NCBI GenBank assembly: GCA_016293615.1
Contig: JAEDDX010000019.1
Span: 1 to 42,644, forward strand
Direction: 5' to 3'
From: Acetatifactor sp.
GTDB taxonomy: Bacteria > Bacillota > Clostridia > Lachnospirales > Lachnospiraceae
DNA length: 42,644 nt
Of this stretch, positions 32,837-39,692 are shown piece by piece. How positions within the stretch are numbered: the stretch's first letter is position 1; each line of letters opens with the position of its first letter. A model generated the notes under the pieces. It was not told the DNA's origin. It saw nothing but the letters and a program-made list of their open reading frames with translations, and made no database searches. Made by a program: the position numbers and the translations under genes.

Positions 32837-33337
32837 TCATGAAAGATTGCCATTATTATCGCAGGATAGAACAATATTACAATTTTGAGTGTCTATAGTG
32901 ATTAATAAAAGCTTTTTGATAAATGTGGCATCCCCTATAGCCTGATTACCAAAATGATATGTTGAAGCTGCTGCATTTTCCCATGTGCTGTCAGAGATGC
33001 TGATACTGTAGGAGTCTTGTGTGCATGCAGAACTTATACCTGGATTTATCGTAAATGTACCATTAACAGAAAATCGCCAGACCTCAACTTTATCATTATT
33101 AAAAAAAATATAATGTTTCGAACCCGATTTTGTATAAACAGATGCCTTTTCTATGGCAGTTGATCTTTCGGTCACTATAATGGTAACAGAACTTCCATCT
33201 GCAAAATATTCAGATGTTTCGCTAATGATTTCTTCATGGATTATGTCATTTGCTTCGGCACGAACAGAAATTGTATTGCACGAAAAATGAACCGCGAGCA
33301 AAACAACCGTCGTAAACAGGGTAAACATTCTCTTCAT
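32837..33337 (-). CDS. Secreted protein of unknown function
   Basis: 166 residues with a clear signal peptide (MKRMF, hydrophobic core, cleavage probably after VRA near residue 27). The mature part is small, rich in Ser, Thr and Asn, with a repeated beta-strand pattern and three Cys. No family is recognised; the look (VWRFSVNGTFTIN, SISISDSTW) recalls short secreted proteins that sit near PadR-type regulators in clostridia. GAGGG lies 7 bp before the ATG. It follows the HAAS-like gene by 14 bp and is probably the last gene of that transcript. The DNA is AT-rich compared with the flanking genes. Confidence 0.7.
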   Translation of the reverse strand: MKRMFTLFTTVVLLAVHFSCNTISVRAEANDIIHEEIISETSEYFADGSSVTIIVTERSTAIEKASVYTKSGSKHYIFFNNDKVEVWRFSVNGTFTINPGISSACTQDSYSISISDSTWENAAASTYHFGNQAIGDATFIKKLLLITIDTQNCNIVLSCDNNGNLS

Positions 33338-33351
33338 ATATTGGCCCTCTA

Positions 33352-33738
33352 TTAATCTTGACTAATGCTATCTTCTGTCACATATTCGTAATAATAATAT
33401 ACTCTTGTCTCAGAAACTTCATGGAGAAGCATAAGTGCAGTGACCATTAAGATAAGTATAATAGCAACGGATACGGATATACAACTCCATTTTATGAATT
33501 TTGCACTATGAATATATTTTTGTCTGGTACTCTCGTCCAATGTCAAGAGATACTCATCTGCAAATTTTTCGGGAACTCCGAAATGTGCTCTGACATCCTC
33601 CATTGTGTACTCAGGGTGTGCATCCAGAAAATCGGACAAATTGCTTCGAAGTTCAGCAGTCAGCCTTTTCCGGACAAAAAACGGACAACCTTTTCCAGCC
33701 TGTCGAATATATTTAGATAAATCCTGCTCATTGACCAT
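33352..33738 (-). CDS. HAAS-like single-pass membrane protein (DUF6120/DUF1700 type)
   Basis: 128 residues. The first 75 form the helical domain often found with PadR regulators (VRKRLTAELRSNLSDFLDAHPEYTM has the usual look of folding into the HAAS three-helix unit, then VRAHFGVPEKFADEYL). One membrane segment follows (about residues 84-106) and a short Tyr-rich tail. The start overlaps the end of the padR-like gene by 11 bp, so the two are translationally coupled; PadR-HAAS pairs usually work together in membrane-stress or peptide-related responses. Biochemical role unknown. Confidence 0.75.
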   Translation of the reverse strand: MVNEQDLSKYIRQAGKGCPFFVRKRLTAELRSNLSDFLDAHPEYTMEDVRAHFGVPEKFADEYLLTLDESTRQKYIHSAKFIKWSCISVSVAIILILMVTALMLLHEVSETRVYYYYEYVTEDSISQD

Positions 33739-34093
33739 AACCCTCTTCCTCCAATGTTTTCATATCTGTAATATCTAAAATAGAGAGTACTCCACGACAG
33801 ATGCTACAGTATTCCTTCCTAAGCCTTTTCAGGTATTCTCTTCCCGGCTCTTCAAGATGGTAATAGACTCGCATCTTTCGTTTTCCGACTTTCTCTTGTC
33901 GGTCAGAGAGTATTCCTTTATCAACCAGGCGATAAAGCGTAGGGTACATCGTGCTTTCCTGAAGAGTATATAGACCGTTGCTTCGACGCGTGAACTCTTG
34001 AGAAAGCTGGTATCCATACATATCTTGATCCTGAAGCAAAGTCAGAATCAGTAGCTCGACAGTGCCTCTCTTGATTCCTTCTGATAAAGCCAT
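33728..34093 (-). CDS. PadR-family transcriptional regulator
   Basis: 121 residues with the winged-helix PadR core: GTVELLILTLLQDQDMYGYQL near the start covers helix one to the recognition region, followed by QESTMYPTLYRLVDKGIL and the wing RVYYHLEEPGREYL. PadR proteins repress their own operon and respond to small molecules. ATG 34093 is chosen because the family begins here (ALSEGIKRG) and because the promoter at 34140-34168 puts the RNA start downstream of the other possible starts; AAGGGG lies 11 bp upstream. It leads an operon with the HAAS-like and secreted-protein genes. Confidence 0.88.
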   Translation of the reverse strand: MALSEGIKRGTVELLILTLLQDQDMYGYQLSQEFTRRSNGLYTLQESTMYPTLYRLVDKGILSDRQEKVGKRKMRVYYHLEEPGREYLKRLRKEYCSICRGVLSILDITDMKTLEEEGYGQ

Positions 34094-34139
34094 TGCACAT
34101 ATGTCCCCTTCATAGGAAATATCAATACAGTTTCTTTTT

Positions 34140-34168
34140 ATCATAAGATAAGTATACTGCGTTGTCAA
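34140..34168 (-). promoter_or_regulatory. Sigma-A promoter of the padR-type operon
   Basis: On the minus strand TTGACA (34168-34163), a 17-bp spacer and TATGAT (34145-34140), giving a leader of about 40 nt. Confidence 0.8.
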
Positions 34169-34195
34169 TACTATGCACGAAAATATAATATTGAC
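34164..34195. promoter_or_regulatory. Inverted repeat between divergent promoters, candidate PadR operator
   Basis: GTCAATA (34164-34170) and TATTGAC (34189-34195) form a 7-bp inverted repeat with an 18-bp gap. One arm covers the -35 box of the padR-type promoter, the other the -35 box of the opposite promoter. Binding here could control both; the protein is inferred. Confidence 0.4.
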
Positions 34196-34219
34196 GAATC
34201 TATATTGTCATGCTAATAT
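34191..34219 (+). promoter_or_regulatory. Divergent sigma-A promoter toward the truncated NlpC/P60-like gene
   Basis: TTGACG (34191-34196), a 17-bp spacer and TAATAT (34214-34219). The stretch from here to 34540 is AT-rich and contains no full gene, only the small frame at 34369-34455. Confidence 0.6.
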
Positions 34220-34368
34220 TAAAATAGAAATTAATCTTTTATTGTTGTTTGAAAAAGTCAGTGCTTCTGATTGATACTTCAATTTCTTTGAGATAGAGAA
34301 GAATTGATAGAGGAAGCAGTTTTTGGTTCTATATAGCGCAGGGAGGTGATTGCATTGGTTTAGATTTT

Positions 34369-34455
34369 ATGAGCGGTTTGTTATTCAAAATTTCAGACCA
34401 GAATTTATTGCAAAGACAATCTTACTTGAAGGCGATGGAGGAGGAATACTTATAA
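34369..34455 (+). CDS. Possible small ORF or remnant of a lost gene start
   Basis: A 28-codon frame (starting MSGLLFKI, ending EEEYL). A good GGGAGGTGA site at 34341-34349 is placed for an ATT at 34354 in the same frame, or for a TTG at 34355 that meets a stop at once; it is too far from this ATG. The picture fits a gene start that has decayed, ahead of the truncated gene at 34540. Real translation is doubtful. Confidence 0.25.
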   Translation: MSGLLFKISDQNLLQRQSYLKAMEEEYL

Positions 34456-34539
34456 GAAAATAGAAGAATATAGTTAGTTGTGATTAAACTCATGTTAGTA
34501 TTCTATAGAATGCAAATACATTCTACTCATTTCTGACAG

Positions 34540-34932
34540 ATGGATTTGCTGACACAAGGAAAGTATGCCGGAAATGTTTGTACAGATTCGACACATGTGA
34601 TTAACGGAACAGTAGGAATGGGCTGTTCGGGTTATGTTTCAGTTGCATATAATCTTCCATATAAGCATAGCACTACTAATATGACCAATTGTTTCACAGC
34701 TAATTCAACAGTTCAAAATGTTGAACCGTATGATATATTGTGCAAATCAGGTAGCCATGTTATGATAGTTGTATGGACTTATTTTACTAATGGGATAAGG
34801 TATGTCGATACATATGAGGAAAGTTGTTCATCAGGGAAAATAATATATAGAACAGGAAGGAGGTATCAGGATTTATTAAACGACGATTACATCCCTATGA
34901 GATACAACTATTTTGTTAAAATAATAAATTAG
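34540..34932 (+). pseudogene. 5'-truncated NlpC/P60-like cysteine peptidase
   Basis: 130 codons that match only the C-terminal catalytic part of secreted NlpC/P60-type peptidases, which cut cell-wall peptides: GMGCSGYVSVAYNL carries the catalytic Cys and SGSHVMIVVW the His. The first ATG has no ribosome binding site and an in-frame stop lies two codons upstream. There is no signal peptide or wall-binding domain. The upstream 300 bp holds a promoter and a decayed start, suggesting an internal deletion of a longer gene. The DNA is AT-rich. It precedes a lipoprotein gene by 14 bp. Identification of the domain is from motif pattern only. Confidence 0.55.
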
Positions 34933-34946
34933 AGGGGAAAACGCTT

Positions 34947-35897
34947 ATGAAAAAATGGTTGTTTGTGTGTATTTTGTCAGTTGCTGTGACCGTGCTGAAT
35001 GCATGCGGAAGGGATAGCGGCGAGAGACCTTCGGAAGTGCCGGAGACACTCACACAAGAGCACAGTGAAACGATCAGCGAGATGGTTGAAACAACGGAAG
35101 CAATGAATTCAGAAGGAATGAATTCGAACGAAGTTCCCTGCCTTGGCAGCGGGTCAGAAATCTATGTTTTGCAGTATAATGATGATGAGCCCAATTCACT
35201 GAAATATAGTGCGGCAGATGGAGAGTGGCGCAGACCATCGGGAGTATATTCTTTTTGTGTCAGTGAAGATACGGTTTTCGTGGATGACAGTGCAAACAAT
35301 AGAATCGCAGCCATAACAGCGGATGATGTGAAGTATCTGGTTATTCCGGAGGGGTATGTCTGTACGCAGATGAAATATCTGTATGATGAAAACAAGCTTG
35401 TGTATTTGTTGTTGGATAATCTGGCTGTAGAACCGCAGAACCTGTATTACGGAGAATGGAAACTCTCGGATTCCGAAGCAACCGCAGCGATTGAGGAATG
35501 GAAGGCAGTGGGGACCGACAGTGTGCTTGGTGAGAAGGGAGAAGCAGTCGAGAGCCCTGTTTTGGGATATCGCAGTCCGGAGTGGGATCGCTTCAATAAA
35601 GAATTGGGGGATTATCTAGAACTGTCTTTGGAAAATGGTGTTTTGCAGTATATGGACCGGTGCGGAGAGTACCAGCTATGGAAATGCACATCCGCAAATA
35701 CCGGTGATTCGTGTTATTTCATTCTTTATGAGAAGGAAATCATTGCCTATACTGAGATGACAGACGGTCAGTATGATATGAGCATTCCTGCGTGCCTGAA
35801 GGAAGGAGAAGGAACCCTCTCTGTGGTCCGGATGGAGATCGCTTCCGAACATGAACTTTCCATAAAGGAGTCAGGGACGCTCCTTTTGCCTGAATAG
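34947..35897 (+). CDS. Predicted lipoprotein of unknown function
   Basis: 316 residues with a signal peptide and lipobox (VLNAC), a Glu/Thr/Ser-rich spacer of about 45 residues, and a beta-rich outer domain with repeated aspartate/tyrosine segments (EIYVLQYNDDEPNSLKYS, FCVSEDTVFVDDSANNRIA) that may form a propeller-like fold. No family is recognised. AGAGGGG lies 9 bp before the ATG. It follows the truncated peptidase gene and ends 32 bp before the asnA stop codon on the other strand. Confidence 0.7.
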   Translation: MKKWLFVCILSVAVTVLNACGRDSGERPSEVPETLTQEHSETISEMVETTEAMNSEGMNSNEVPCLGSGSEIYVLQYNDDEPNSLKYSAADGEWRRPSGVYSFCVSEDTVFVDDSANNRIAAITADDVKYLVIPEGYVCTQMKYLYDENKLVYLLLDNLAVEPQNLYYGEWKLSDSEATAAIEEWKAVGTDSVLGEKGEAVESPVLGYRSPEWDRFNKELGDYLELSLENGVLQYMDRCGEYQLWKCTSANTGDSCYFILYEKEIIAYTEMTDGQYDMSIPACLKEGEGTLSVVRMEIASEHELSIKESGTLLLPE

Positions 35898-35909
35898 TTA
35901 CAGGGAAAC

Positions 35910-35957
35910 AAAAGAACAGGGCTTGCAGCTTATAAAAGCTGCAGGCCCTGTTCTTTT
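35910..35957. terminator. Shared 22-bp-stem terminator that overlaps the end of asnA
   Basis: Arms 35910-35931 and 35936-35957 pair along 22 positions with one G-T wobble and a 4-base loop. Both strands end the stem in TTTT. The asnA stop codon (35930-35932) lies at the loop and one whole arm codes for the last residues of AsnA (KEQGLQLL). Confidence 0.88.
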
Positions 35958-36940
35958 GCGGCTTCCATGACCTCATCGGGCCACAGAGAGCATTGTACTT
36001 CACCGATATGTGCTTTCCTCAGGAAGAACATACAGATACGGGACTGGCCGATGCCGCCGCCGATGGTATAGGGGAGCTCGGCATTCAGGATCGCCTTGTG
36101 GAACGGAAGCTCTGCGCGGTCCATGCATCCGGCCTTCTGAAGCTGTTCCTTCATGGAGGTTTCATCTACGCGGACACCCATGCTGGACAGTTCAAGCGCG
36201 ATGTCCAATACAGGGTAATAAACGATGATGTCGGCGTTCAGCGCCCAATCGTCGTAGTCGGGAGCGCGGCCGTCGTGGGGCTCGCCGTTTTCCAGTACAT
36301 CGCCGATCTGCATGACGCAGACAGCGCCCTTCGCCTTGGCAATGTAGTATTCTCTCTCCTTGGGAGAGTAGTCGGGGAACATTTCCTCAAGCTCCTTCGT
36401 GGTGATAAAGAAAATGTCATGAGGAAGAATCTCCTCGATGTAGTCGTAATGGATGGACATATATTTCTCGGTCTTGCGGAGGACTTTGTAAACGGTCTTT
36501 ACGGTTTCCTTGAGGGTCTCAAGGGTTCTGTCTTCCTTTGCAATGATCTTCTCCCAGTCCCACTGGTCCACATAGATGGAATGGATGTTGTCGGTCTCCT
36601 CATCTCTGCGGATCGCACTCATATCCGTGTAGAGGCCTTCTCCGACGGAAAAACCGTACTTTTTCAGCGCGTAACGCTTCCACTTTGCGAGAGACTGGAC
36701 GATTTCTCCTTCTCTGCCTTCCTGACACTTGATGTCAAAGGAAACAGGGCGCTCCACACCGTTTAAGTTGTCATTCAGACCGGATTCGGGAGAGACAAAC
36801 AGGGGAGCGGACACTCTCAGAAGGTTGAGACGCTCTGCAAGAAGGCTCTGGAAGAAATCCTTTACGGTCTTGATAGCCACCTGTGTTTCATAAAGATTTA
36901 ACTCGGATTTGTAATCTTTGGGTAAAGTAAATTTAGACAT
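35930..36940 (-). CDS. asnA: Aspartate-ammonia ligase (asparagine synthetase A)
   Basis: AsnA makes asparagine from aspartate, ammonia and ATP. The 336 residues match the family length and its class II tRNA-synthetase-like fold: YETQVAIKTVKDFFQ near the start, ERPVSFDIK, KRYALKKYGFSVGEGLYTDM, VDQWDWEK and the late motif TIGGGIGQSRICMF that binds ATP. ATG 36940 is chosen with GGAG 9 bp upstream, since the family begins SKFTLP-like. No T-box or other leader was seen between it and the divergent radical SAM gene. Its 3' end is part of a terminator hairpin. Confidence 0.95.
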   Translation of the reverse strand: MSKFTLPKDYKSELNLYETQVAIKTVKDFFQSLLAERLNLLRVSAPLFVSPESGLNDNLNGVERPVSFDIKCQEGREGEIVQSLAKWKRYALKKYGFSVGEGLYTDMSAIRRDEETDNIHSIYVDQWDWEKIIAKEDRTLETLKETVKTVYKVLRKTEKYMSIHYDYIEEILPHDIFFITTKELEEMFPDYSPKEREYYIAKAKGAVCVMQIGDVLENGEPHDGRAPDYDDWALNADIIVYYPVLDIALELSSMGVRVDETSMKEQLQKAGCMDRAELPFHKAILNAELPYTIGGGIGQSRICMFFLRKAHIGEVQCSLWPDEVMEAAKEQGLQLL

Positions 36941-37095
36941 GGTTTCAATCTCCACTTATGTATTCATAGAATATCATACTATACTATTTAAGCGCGTTTT
37001 CGTTGATTTTGCAAGTTTTTTTTATGGAAATTTACGGAAATAAGAGAGGTTTTCGCTTTGTTCCGGGATGTCTTCCGAAGATGAAAAAATTCGAC

Positions 37096-37124
37096 TTGTT
37101 TTTGCAGAACATATGTGCTATGAT
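37096..37124 (+). promoter_or_regulatory. Promoter of the radical SAM repair operon with a LexA-like box in its spacer
   Basis: TTGTTT (37096-37101), a 17-bp spacer and TATGAT (37119-37124). The spacer is filled by the LexA-like box at 37106-37119, a classic place for repression. Confidence 0.6.
37106..37119. promoter_or_regulatory. LexA-like SOS box 1
   Basis: AGAACATATGTGCT compared with the Gram-positive SOS box CGAACATATGTTCG: 11 of 14 match and the GAACATATGT core is intact. Confidence 0.55.
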
Positions 37125-37133
37125 TGACTAAAC

Positions 37134-37147
37134 AGAACATATGTTTG
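37134..37147. promoter_or_regulatory. LexA-like SOS box 2
   Basis: AGAACATATGTTTG matches the same box at 12 of 14 positions. It lies 28 bp from box 1, just after the expected transcript start. Confidence 0.6.
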
Positions 37148-37237
37148 CGTAGGGGCGCTGCCGTTTTTGGCGCTTGTCCGAACTTGGTATGCGGTTTGGA
37201 AAGCTGTGAGAAAGTGAGCGCCTCAGGGGAGGAAACG

Positions 37238-38590
37238 ATGGAGTATCTGGCAACAGGCGGGCAGTCCGGCCTGAGAGAAAAACTGAACATTCTGGCGGAC
37301 GCGGCAAAGTATGATGTGGCGTGCACTTCCAGCGGCGTGGAGCGCAAGGGAAACGGACATGACATGGGCAACTGCATCAATGCCGGAATCTGCCACAGCT
37401 TCAGCAGCGACGGGCGTTGTATTTCTCTTTTGAAGATATTGATGACCAATGAGTGTATCTACGACTGTAAATATTGCCAGAACCGCTGCAGCAACGACAT
37501 CCCCAGGGCAACCTTCACGCCGGAGGAAATCTGCAGTCTGACCATAGAATTCTACCGGAGAAACTACATAGAAGGGCTGTTTCTGAGCTCCGGCATTATC
37601 CGGAATCCTTCTTTTACGATGGAGCTGATCTACCGCACTCTGTGGATGCTTCGGAACACCTATCGCTTTCGGGGGTATATCCATGTCAAGGCCATACCCG
37701 GAGCGGACCCGAGGCTCATCGAGATGACTGGGTTTCTCGCGGACAGAATGAGTGTGAATCTGGAACTGCCCACGGCGGAGGGCTTACAGAACCTTGCCCC
37801 GAATAAGCATCGCAAGACCATTCTGACCCCGATGCGGCAGATCCAGCAGGGAATCCTCGCCAACAGGCAGGAGATCGCTGTTTACCGGAATGCGCCAAGC
37901 TTTGTGTTGGGTGGGCAGTCCACACAGATGATCGTGGGCGCCACCCCCGAGAATGATTTTCAGCTGATTCATGTTGCCGAGAATCTTTATCAGAAGTTTG
38001 GCCTAAAGAGGGTGTTTTATTCTGCCTTCGTCAACACGACAAATGACAAGGCTCTGCCGGCGCTCCCCGGCGGACCTCCGCTTCTTCGGGAGCACAGACT
38101 CTATCAGGCGGACTGGCTCCTGCGGTTCTACGGGTTTCGCGCGGAGGAGATTTTGGATGAAAAACGACCATTTTTCAATGTGTTGTTAGACCCGAAGGAG
38201 GACTGGGCGGTCAGACACCTGGAGTTTTTTCCGGTGGAAATCAACAAAGCGCCCATGGAGTCGCTCTTGCGCGTTCCGGGAATCGGCTTGAAGAGCGCGC
38301 AGAGAATCATGGCGGCAAGAAGGTGCGGAAACCTCACCTTTCAGGATCTGAAGAAGATTGGCGTGGTGCTCAAGAGGGCGCTCTATTTTATCACCTGCTG
38401 CGGCAGAATGATGTATCCCGTAAAGCTTGACGAGGACATGATTGTGCGGAATCTGACGGAGAAAAAGGATCGTGTGCAGTTTGGAAGCGACGGCATGACC
38501 TACAGGCAGATGTCCCTGTTTGACGACGGGCAGTTCCAGAGACCGGTTTCACCCGCGGAAGCCCTGCAGACCGCCGTAGGGCAGCTCTAG
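37238..38590 (+). CDS. Putative DNA modification/repair radical SAM protein (TIGR03916 type)
   Basis: 450 residues. The radical SAM cluster motif is CIYDCKYC (Cys73, Cys77, Cys80), preceded by the family's DAAKYDVACTSSG and GNCINAGICHSF. Near the C-terminus a helix-hairpin-helix (LLRVPGIGLKSAQRIMAAR) points to DNA binding. In many genomes this family sits beside a uracil-DNA-glycosylase-like partner, hence the predicted DNA role; the reaction is unknown. ATG 37238 has AGGGGAGG 5-6 bp upstream and fits the family start; the frame runs open further up through the LexA-like boxes. The partner gene follows 132 bp later. Confidence 0.9.
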   Translation: MEYLATGGQSGLREKLNILADAAKYDVACTSSGVERKGNGHDMGNCINAGICHSFSSDGRCISLLKILMTNECIYDCKYCQNRCSNDIPRATFTPEEICSLTIEFYRRNYIEGLFLSSGIIRNPSFTMELIYRTLWMLRNTYRFRGYIHVKAIPGADPRLIEMTGFLADRMSVNLELPTAEGLQNLAPNKHRKTILTPMRQIQQGILANRQEIAVYRNAPSFVLGGQSTQMIVGATPENDFQLIHVAENLYQKFGLKRVFYSAFVNTTNDKALPALPGGPPLLREHRLYQADWLLRFYGFRAEEILDEKRPFFNVLLDPKEDWAVRHLEFFPVEINKAPMESLLRVPGIGLKSAQRIMAARRCGNLTFQDLKKIGVVLKRALYFITCCGRMMYPVKLDEDMIVRNLTEKKDRVQFGSDGMTYRQMSLFDDGQFQRPVSPAEALQTAVGQL

Positions 38591-38616
38591 AAGCCGCGGA
38601 CGAGGGCGAACGAACG

Positions 38617-38699
38617 CAGGTTGCGGGGGAGGGCTTTTGTCGGCAGCCGGGGCGACGACAGGTTGTAAGGAGGGGCTTTTGCCGGCAGACGGGGGTCTG
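38617..38699. repeat. Two imperfect 42-bp direct repeats between the radical SAM gene and its partner
   Basis: CAGGTTGCGGGGGAGGGC at 38617 and CAGGTTGTAAGGAGGGGC at 38659 each lead into CTTTTG(T/C)CGGCAG. The second copy ends in a perfect hairpin GCAGAC-GGGG-GTCTGC. Confidence 0.6.
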
Positions 38700-38722
38700 C
38701 TTTCGCAGATAGGAGAAAGAGT

Positions 38723-39496
38723 ATGATCGTGTATCGTTGTGAAGATTCATTGGAAAGTATATTTACAGCCGTTTATCGCTCGTATGAGGAGAGGCGGAAT
38801 CACGCGGAGACGAGGATTGTCCTGGATGACGATCCGATTCTCTTTGGGGAGGATGTGCAGATTGTGCCCGAGATGGAGAAGGTGATGAAGGTGATGAATA
38901 CGATACGGCGCCGTTTCGGGGAGGAGGATTACATGACGGTCTGTGAGGCGCTGGCGACGGAAGACCCGGAGAAGGGGCAGGCCGTGTATCAGACGATCGT
39001 GTACGGGTTGGCCCATCGGTGCCTGCCCGGTCATCTGTTTGATAACCTGGCGAATGATGATGTCCTGAAAGCGTTTGGACTGGCGAGGACAGCCTGGCGG
39101 GAGATTCATCATCTGATGGGTTTTATGCGGTTCCGGGAGCTGGAAAACGGTATTCTGTTTGCCTCCTTCGCCCCGAAGTGCAACATCTTAACCTTTTTGA
39201 TGCCCCACTTTGCGGACCGGTATCCTTCCGAGCATTTTGCGCTGTATGATGAGAGAAGGGGAATCTTCGGCATTCATCCTGCAAGGGAGCAGTGGTATCT
39301 TCAGTGGGGGGATAAGGCGCCGAAGCTGCGGTATTCTGCGGCGGAGAAGCTGTACAGCGAATTGTTCCGGGAATTCTGCAGATCCATTGCCATCAAGGCC
39401 CGCTTCAACCCGAAGCTGCAGCGCCAGATGCTGCCGCTTCGCTATCGCGAGTACATGATGGAATTTGATACGAGTCAGAGTCAGGCAGATCTGTGA
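38723..39496 (+). CDS. TIGR03915-type DNA metabolism protein (radical SAM partner)
   Basis: 257 residues matching the SAM_7_link/DUF4130 family: IVYRCEDSLESIFTAVYRSY at the start, GLARTAWREIHHLMGFMRF in the middle, FADRYPSEHFALYDERR later. In some bacteria this domain is fused to a uracil-DNA-glycosylase-like domain; here, as in many clostridia, that part is missing. It is always linked to the radical SAM gene, so the two likely form a DNA repair or base-modification pair. AGGAG lies 9 bp before the ATG. Function is predicted only. Confidence 0.88.
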   Translation: MIVYRCEDSLESIFTAVYRSYEERRNHAETRIVLDDDPILFGEDVQIVPEMEKVMKVMNTIRRRFGEEDYMTVCEALATEDPEKGQAVYQTIVYGLAHRCLPGHLFDNLANDDVLKAFGLARTAWREIHHLMGFMRFRELENGILFASFAPKCNILTFLMPHFADRYPSEHFALYDERRGIFGIHPAREQWYLQWGDKAPKLRYSAAEKLYSELFREFCRSIAIKARFNPKLQRQMLPLRYREYMMEFDTSQSQADL

Positions 39497-39627
39497 AAAC
39501 GCTCTGCCTGCAATCGGGCCGGCGAAATCACAATTCCGGACAGGGATAGTGGAAATGAAACAGAGGTAAGATTGCCTGTGGAGAGGACCGGAATGTCACA
39601 AGACTTTCACAAAATATGGGAATCGGT

Positions 39628-39656
39628 TTGACTTGACCTACAAGATGCAGTAAAAT
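39628..39656 (+). promoter_or_regulatory. Sigma-A promoter for the nuclease-helicase gene
   Basis: TTGACT (39628-39633), a 17-bp spacer and TAAAAT (39651-39656), 37 bp before the ATG. No LexA-like box is seen here. Confidence 0.75.
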
Positions 39657-39692
39657 TATGTCAGTGAGTATCGGGAAGGACTATGAAGGGTT

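Noticed and set aside
36941..37095. T-box or other leader upstream of asnA
   Set aside because: No T-box sequence or terminator/antiterminator pair is visible; the leader is short.
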